Assembly: GCA_003445855.1 (NCBI GenBank)
Contig: DMCG01000135.1
Span: 9,996 to 17,238 of the forward strand
Direction of reading: 5' to 3'
DNA length: 7,243 nt
From: Spartobacteria bacterium
GTDB taxonomy: Bacteria > Verrucomicrobiota > Verrucomicrobiia > Chthoniobacterales > UBA10450
The position numbers and the translations under genes were made by a program. How positions within the stretch are numbered: position 1 is the stretch's first letter; the number at the start of each line of letters is the position of its first letter. The notes under the pieces were generated by a model. It worked only from the letters and a program-made list of their open reading frames with translations, did no database searches and was not told the origin of the DNA. This document shows positions 4,095 to 7,243 of the stretch, piece by piece.

Positions 4095-5828
4095 ATGGCT
4101 ACTTCCTCTAAATTATTGGGCTGCGTGACGGCACTGTTGTTCAGTGGCCTCCCCTTGTCCCAAGCGCAAACGAGTTCACCCGCGCCCGCCGCAAGCGCAA
4201 GCCCGGCGGCTCCGGTTCAGGCCGCTAATCCAACGGCGAAGGCCAGCGACAATTCCGCCGTGCTCCTCGTGCAAGCTTCCACACCTTCGGCTTCGCCTGC
4301 GGCAACGACGACCTCGACGACATCGGCATCGTCAACGACTACCACGATCGAGCCGGATAATTTGACTGAAAACGGCGGGGTCGGTGTTCGCGAGTTTCAA
4401 GGCGATGATGTCGGCCAGGTGCTGCGGTTGCTCGCGCGGCAGGCCAAGATCAACATGGTAGTGAGTGAGGCGGTCACGGGCACCGTCACCATGCGGCTGG
4501 AGGGCGTGACCGCACTTCAGGCGACCGCTATCATCGTGAAGGCCAAGAACCTCTTCATGGATAAGATCGACAATGTCTATTACATTAAGACCGGCGCGGA
4601 GCGGACAGCCGAGCCAACGGAGAGCGATAGCTATCAATTCAGTTACTCGCGCGCGAAAGATACAGCCCCGCTCATTGCTTCGCAGCTCGCGAGCAAGGAT
4701 CCGCCGCAGGTCGACGAACGCACCAACACTATTTTCTTCCGTGAGACTCGCGGCAACATCGACAATATCCGCAAACTTCTCGTCCAGATCGACAAGCCCA
4801 CCAAACAGGTGATGATCGAGGCGCGTCTGGTGGAGGTGACGGCCAATCCGAAACAAACCTACGGAATTAACTGGGCGGGAGTCGTGGGCAGTTCAACGAC
4901 TCCGAAGATTCTTAGCTACGGCGCGCCGCCGGCTGCGACGGGTACGACTACTACGACTGGAACGACCATTGCCACAAGGGATTTCGCGCTTGGTAACAGT
5001 GCTAACAATAATCTCCTCGGTAACCTTTCTCACCTGGCTTTAAGTCAATTTGCGATCCTGACTGTGCCCCAAATGTCACTGGCGATGCAGGCGCTGAACG
5101 AAGATGCCGACGCCGAATTCCTCGCCAATCCGCGGATCGTTACGGCAGATAATCAGCAGGCCAAGATTGAGATCAACCGCAATCAGCCTGTGCCACAACT
5201 AAACTTCAATGAACAAACGGCGACCGCTGTTTTCGGAGGGTTCCAGGACAAGAAATTTGGAAACACATTAGTGGTGCGGCCCTCGGTTAATAAAGATAAT
5301 TTCGTCACGCTATCGGTTAAGCCGGAGATCAGCAATAAAGTGGGAGATGCGACGTTTGTCTTCGCCGGGGCCACCGTAACCAGCCCAATCATCGATACGC
5401 GCGCTCTTGAATCCAACGTGCTAATCAAGAGCGGGGACACTCTTGCGATTGGCGGGCTGCTTCAGGATGAAGTCACCAAATCCCGCACCAAAGTTCCATT
5501 GATGGGAGACCTGCCATTGCTCGGATATTTATTTCAGAACCGGGCCAACGCCCGGACGAAGCGCAATCTGCTCGTCTTTGTCACGCCGACGATTATCGAC
5601 CAACGCTACGGAACCGGATTGGAAGACCAGGTCTCCGGGTTGCATCACACCGGCGAAGAATATGCCGATCCGAATGGCTGGCGCAATAACGCGAAAGGCG
5701 CGGTGCGTTTGGTGCCGACTTCGCATCGTCAGGTCGCGGCCGATTATCCGAAGCCAGGGATGCCGCCGCCGCCGGAAACGGCCAGTGAGGTGGAATTCAA
5801 ATCCTCGGCGAAAGATCGCGAGTTCTGA
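4095..5828 (+). CDS. Outer-membrane secretin (GspD/PilQ superfamily)
   Basis: Secretins form the gated outer-membrane channel of type II secretion and type IV pilus machines. The 577-residue product has a type I signal peptide with probable cleavage after SQA (about residue 24), then an Ala/Ser/Thr/Pro-rich linker to about 92. An STN/N0-like domain follows at about 97-168 (VREFQGDDVGQVLRLLARQA ... VYYIKTG), and an N1-like domain at about 178-235 ending LLVQIDKPTKQV. The secretin core spans about 236-503: IEARLVEV, FLANPRIVTADNQQAKIEI, then SGDTLAIGGLLQDEV, and the diagnostic VPLMGDLPLLGYLFQN...RNLLVFVTPTI (467-500). A hydrophilic tail of about 75 residues ends the protein. The linker and a Thr run (283-291) are low complexity. 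There are few N domains, more PilQ-like than GspD-like, but no pil or gsp partner is in the window, so the machine it serves is unknown. No Shine-Dalgarno sequence is visible. Confidence 0.94.
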   Translation: MATSSKLLGCVTALLFSGLPLSQAQTSSPAPAASASPAAPVQAANPTAKASDNSAVLLVQASTPSASPAATTTSTTSASSTTTTIEPDNLTENGGVGVREFQGDDVGQVLRLLARQAKINMVVSEAVTGTVTMRLEGVTALQATAIIVKAKNLFMDKIDNVYYIKTGAERTAEPTESDSYQFSYSRAKDTAPLIASQLASKDPPQVDERTNTIFFRETRGNIDNIRKLLVQIDKPTKQVMIEARLVEVTANPKQTYGINWAGVVGSSTTPKILSYGAPPAATGTTTTTGTTIATRDFALGNSANNNLLGNLSHLALSQFAILTVPQMSLAMQALNEDADAEFLANPRIVTADNQQAKIEINRNQPVPQLNFNEQTATAVFGGFQDKKFGNTLVVRPSVNKDNFVTLSVKPEISNKVGDATFVFAGATVTSPIIDTRALESNVLIKSGDTLAIGGLLQDEVTKSRTKVPLMGDLPLLGYLFQNRANARTKRNLLVFVTPTIIDQRYGTGLEDQVSGLHHTGEEYADPNGWRNNAKGAVRLVPTSHRQVAADYPKPGMPPPPETASEVEFKSSAKDREF

Positions 5829-5849
5829 TAAATTTGCAGATGTGGGGTT

Positions 5850-5893
5850 GAGAGGGGGCGGATGATCGCAAGGCATCCGTCCTCTCTTTGTTT
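5850..5893 (+). terminator. Rho-independent terminator after the secretin
   Basis: GAGAGG (5850-5855) pairs with CCTCTC (5881-5886), and CGGATG (5859-5864) with CATCCG (5874-5879), around an ATCGCAAGG loop, with a small internal GGG/T bulge. TTTGTTT follows on the + strand. There is no T-run on the other side, so it serves the secretin rather than the convergent sigma-factor gene, which starts its stop codon five bases further on. Confidence 0.75.
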
Positions 5894-5897
5894 CTGA

Positions 5898-6503
5898 TCA
5901 AGTGTTGAGATATTTGCCTAGCCGGGCGCGCAGTTCGGTTCGCGCGCGGAAGAGGATGCTTTTTATGGCGGGCACGGAAAGATCGAGAATCTCCGCGATT
6001 TGCTCATAACTGAGGTCCTCGTATCGCCGCAGAATCAAAGCCATCCTTTGACTTTCGGGAAGCTCTGTAATCGCCTTCTCGATCGCCTCCTGCAGCTCAT
6101 TTTCCAGAAGCGACGCATCCGGACGTGAATTGGTTTCGTCTTTGAGCACGATCTCCTCTGCGTCGGGCTCGGTTTGGATCGGCACCTGTGGGCGTCGCTT
6201 GGTGCGGCGGAGTTCATTGAACACCAGATTGCGCGTAATTTTTAACAGCCAGGTTGTGAATTTTGCGCGCGGCGTATATCGGCCGGCGCTTTTCCAGACT
6301 CGGATAAAGACTTGCTGCGCGATATCTTCGACATCGGAATTGCTGGCAAGCATTCGCGCGACGGTGCCGGCGACCAGACTTTGGTGCCGTTGGATGAGTT
6401 CCTCAAAAGCGTGCGTATCACCGGTGCCCACCAGTCGCATGAGCCGCACGTCTTCGTCATCTTCTTTGGATCCGCCCGCTGGTTTTGGATCAATGCGGGA
6501 CAT
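5898..6503 (-). CDS. RNA polymerase sigma factor, ECF (RpoE-like) family
   Basis: This sigma-70 type factor redirects RNA polymerase to a small regulon, usually envelope or stress genes. The 201-residue protein has region 2 at about 33-100: AFEELIQRHQSLVAGTVARM, the core-binding segment DVEDIAQQVFIRVW (57-70), and the -10 recognition helices up to WLLKITRNLVFNELRR (85-100). After an acidic linker comes region 4 at about 143-195: LPESQRMALILRRYEDLSYE, the helix-turn-helix IAEILDLSVPAIKSILFRAR, then RARLGKYL. Region 3 is absent, as in ECF factors. The first ATG gives a 30-residue charged lead before region 2. No anti-sigma gene is adjacent: downstream is the convergent secretin, upstream the divergent mqnE. 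An ECF-type promoter lies just before the ATG, suggesting self-activation. There is no Shine-Dalgarno sequence. Confidence 0.95.
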   Translation of the reverse strand: MSRIDPKPAGGSKEDDEDVRLMRLVGTGDTHAFEELIQRHQSLVAGTVARMLASNSDVEDIAQQVFIRVWKSAGRYTPRAKFTTWLLKITRNLVFNELRRTKRRPQVPIQTEPDAEEIVLKDETNSRPDASLLENELQEAIEKAITELPESQRMALILRRYEDLSYEQIAEILDLSVPAIKSILFRARTELRARLGKYLNT

Positions 6504-6512
6504 TACATGAAA

Positions 6513-6537
6513 GACGTTTCAACAATGCGACCGGGTT
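6513..6537 (-). promoter_or_regulatory. Candidate ECF-type promoter of the sigma-factor gene
   Basis: Read on the - strand, TGTAACCC contains an AACC -35 core (6534-6537) followed after 17 bases by CGTC (6513-6516), the AAC/CGTC pair typical of many ECF promoters. The ATG is only nine bases beyond CGTC, so the transcript would start almost at the start codon, consistent with the lack of a Shine-Dalgarno sequence. The boxes are seen; recognition by the gene's own product is inferred. Confidence 0.45.
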
Positions 6538-6598
6538 ACAAATCGCGGGCGCTTGGGTCAGCGTCGATTCGAATATTTAACTCAAAAAAGCGTTTGTC

Positions 6599-6619
6599 GC
6601 GAACTCGTCGAAAGTTCGC
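6599..6619. promoter_or_regulatory. Inverted repeat in the sigma factor-mqnE divergent spacer
   Basis: GCGAACT (6599-6605) and AGTTCGC (6613-6619) are perfect inverse complements around seven bases. It sits in the middle of the 204-base divergent spacer (6504-6707) and is not followed by a T-run, so an operator-like site is more likely than a terminator. Nothing else in the spacer is recognisable except the ECF-type promoter near 6513 and the mqnE ribosome binding site near 6695. Confidence 0.3.
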
Positions 6620-6707
6620 CGGACCACCATCTCCAATGTCTTTTGTTGCAACCGGGAAGCGCTCTGTGCATGGTTGGTTCTGCGAATGTTTTAAGAGGCG
6701 GATGCTG

Positions 6708-7243
6708 ATGAATCACCTGCTTATTCCGAAGGAGCTCAGGCCAATCGCCGATAAAATCGAGGCGAGACAACGCATTTCCGAGGCGGACGCACTCGATTTG
6801 TACCGGTCGAGCGACTTGAATGCGCTCGGCATAATGGCCAGCGCGGTGCGCGAACAAAAGAACGGGAACTATGCCACCTACATCCACAACCGTTACATAA
6901 ATTACTCCAACATTTGCGTGCTCTCGTGCCAGTTCTGTGCATTCGCGGCCAAAAAACGGGATGCGCACGCCTTCGAACACGCGATCGACGAGATTATCGG
7001 CGCGGTTCGTGAAGCGCTCCGTGTTGGCGTCACTGAGGTGCACATGGTCGGTGGTTTGCATCCGACGTTAAAGAAGGATTGGTATCTGGAGCTGCTACGC
7101 GGCATTCGTGCTCTCGATCCCGACTTACACATTAAAGCCTTCACCGCCATCGAAGTCCGACACCTGGCGCGAAGAGTTTTCTGCATGTCTATCCGGGATA
7201 TGCTTGAGACTTTGCGCGAGGCCGGTCTCGGTTCGATGACCGG
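6708..7243 (+). CDS. mqnE: Aminofutalosine synthase MqnE (3'-truncated by the window)
   Basis: MqnE is a radical-SAM enzyme that makes aminofutalosine from the chorismate-derived MqnA product and SAM in the futalosine route to menaquinone. The 178 codons present show the [4Fe-4S] motif CX3CX2C at C70, C74 and C77 (CVLSCQFCAF) after HNRYINYSNI. These are followed by the family segments GVTEVHMVGGLHP (107-119), PDLHIKAFTAIEV (138-150), and LREAGLGS (169-176) where the glycine-rich loop should begin; the window ends there. Two in-frame ATGs exist (6702 and 6708). The second is preferred because GAGG (6695-6698) lies nine bases ahead of it, the one clear Shine-Dalgarno site in the window. It is divergent from the ECF sigma gene. 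MqnC, the related radical-SAM enzyme, is less likely given the VHMVGGLHP and KAFTAIEV segments. Confidence 0.92.
   Translation, partial: MNHLLIPKELRPIADKIEARQRISEADALDLYRSSDLNALGIMASAVREQKNGNYATYIHNRYINYSNICVLSCQFCAFAAKKRDAHAFEHAIDEIIGAVREALRVGVTEVHMVGGLHPTLKKDWYLELLRGIRALDPDLHIKAFTAIEVRHLARRVFCMSIRDMLETLREAGLGSMT

Noticed and set aside
4113..4124. Lipobox-like LLGC at secretin residues 7-10
   Set aside because: The Cys comes after only six residues with no hydrophobic core before it; the hydrophobic stretch follows it and ends in SQA, which fits signal peptidase I.
4332..4856. 174-aa open frame opposite the secretin
   Set aside because: It overlaps well-supported secretin domains and has the composition of an antisense shadow of GC-biased codons.
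6582..7061. 159-aa open frame opposite mqnE
   Set aside because: It covers the radical-SAM motif of mqnE on the other strand and has no recognisable domain.
7229..7243. Possible inserted base at the end of mqnE (Thr where I would expect Pro in the GLxSxPGGG loop)
   Set aside because: Only two bases remain after this codon, and I am not certain that Thr is excluded at this position in the family; it cannot be judged from the window.

Overview
The window reads as a bacterial chromosome fragment, most likely from the Verrucomicrobiota (a Chthoniobacter/Udaeobacter-like soil lineage is my best guess). This is inferred from the combination of a futalosine-pathway menaquinone gene (mqnE), ribosomal genes without Shine-Dalgarno sequences, a ribosomal protein S11 with a long Ala/Lys/Pro-rich N-terminal arm, a verrucomicrobial-looking secretin, and dispersed paired-hairpin repeats. 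No 16S or marker comparison was possible, so the phylum call is an inference.

Layout. Positions 1-2117 hold the end of the spc/alpha ribosomal cluster on the + strand: infA (cut at the window start and apparently frameshifted near base 17), rpmJ, rpsM, rpsK and rpsD. They encode IF-1, L36, S13, S11 and S4, so this is a translation-initiation and small-subunit assembly operon. The usual partners rpoA and rplQ do not follow rpsD. Instead a palindromic element (2118-2174) separates rpsD from a convergent 81-aa helical gene. That gene is divergent from a stand-alone response-regulator receiver (2471-2893), which ends inside a second copy of the same element (2886-2957). Beyond it lies a convergent DUF2934 gene, divergent from a small four-helix membrane protein of the YvlD/PF04020 type. 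A different paired-hairpin element (3901-3971) and a structured leader precede a large outer-membrane secretin (4095-5828). A terminator separates the secretin from a convergent ECF sigma factor (5898-6503), which has a plausible self-recognised promoter. The window closes with the 5' part of mqnE.

Working relationships. Apart from the ribosomal operon, the genes are mostly single units in alternating orientation. The receiver, ECF sigma factor and secretin could belong to an envelope/surface regulatory circuit, but nothing in the window links them directly.

I see no defence system, CRISPR array, prophage, transposase or tRNA. The most unusual signals are: the two-copy paired-hairpin element with compensatory base changes, sitting at convergent gene ends and supplying stop codons; the S11 N-terminal extension in a region lacking Shine-Dalgarno sites; and two mutually exclusive hairpins just ahead of rpmJ.
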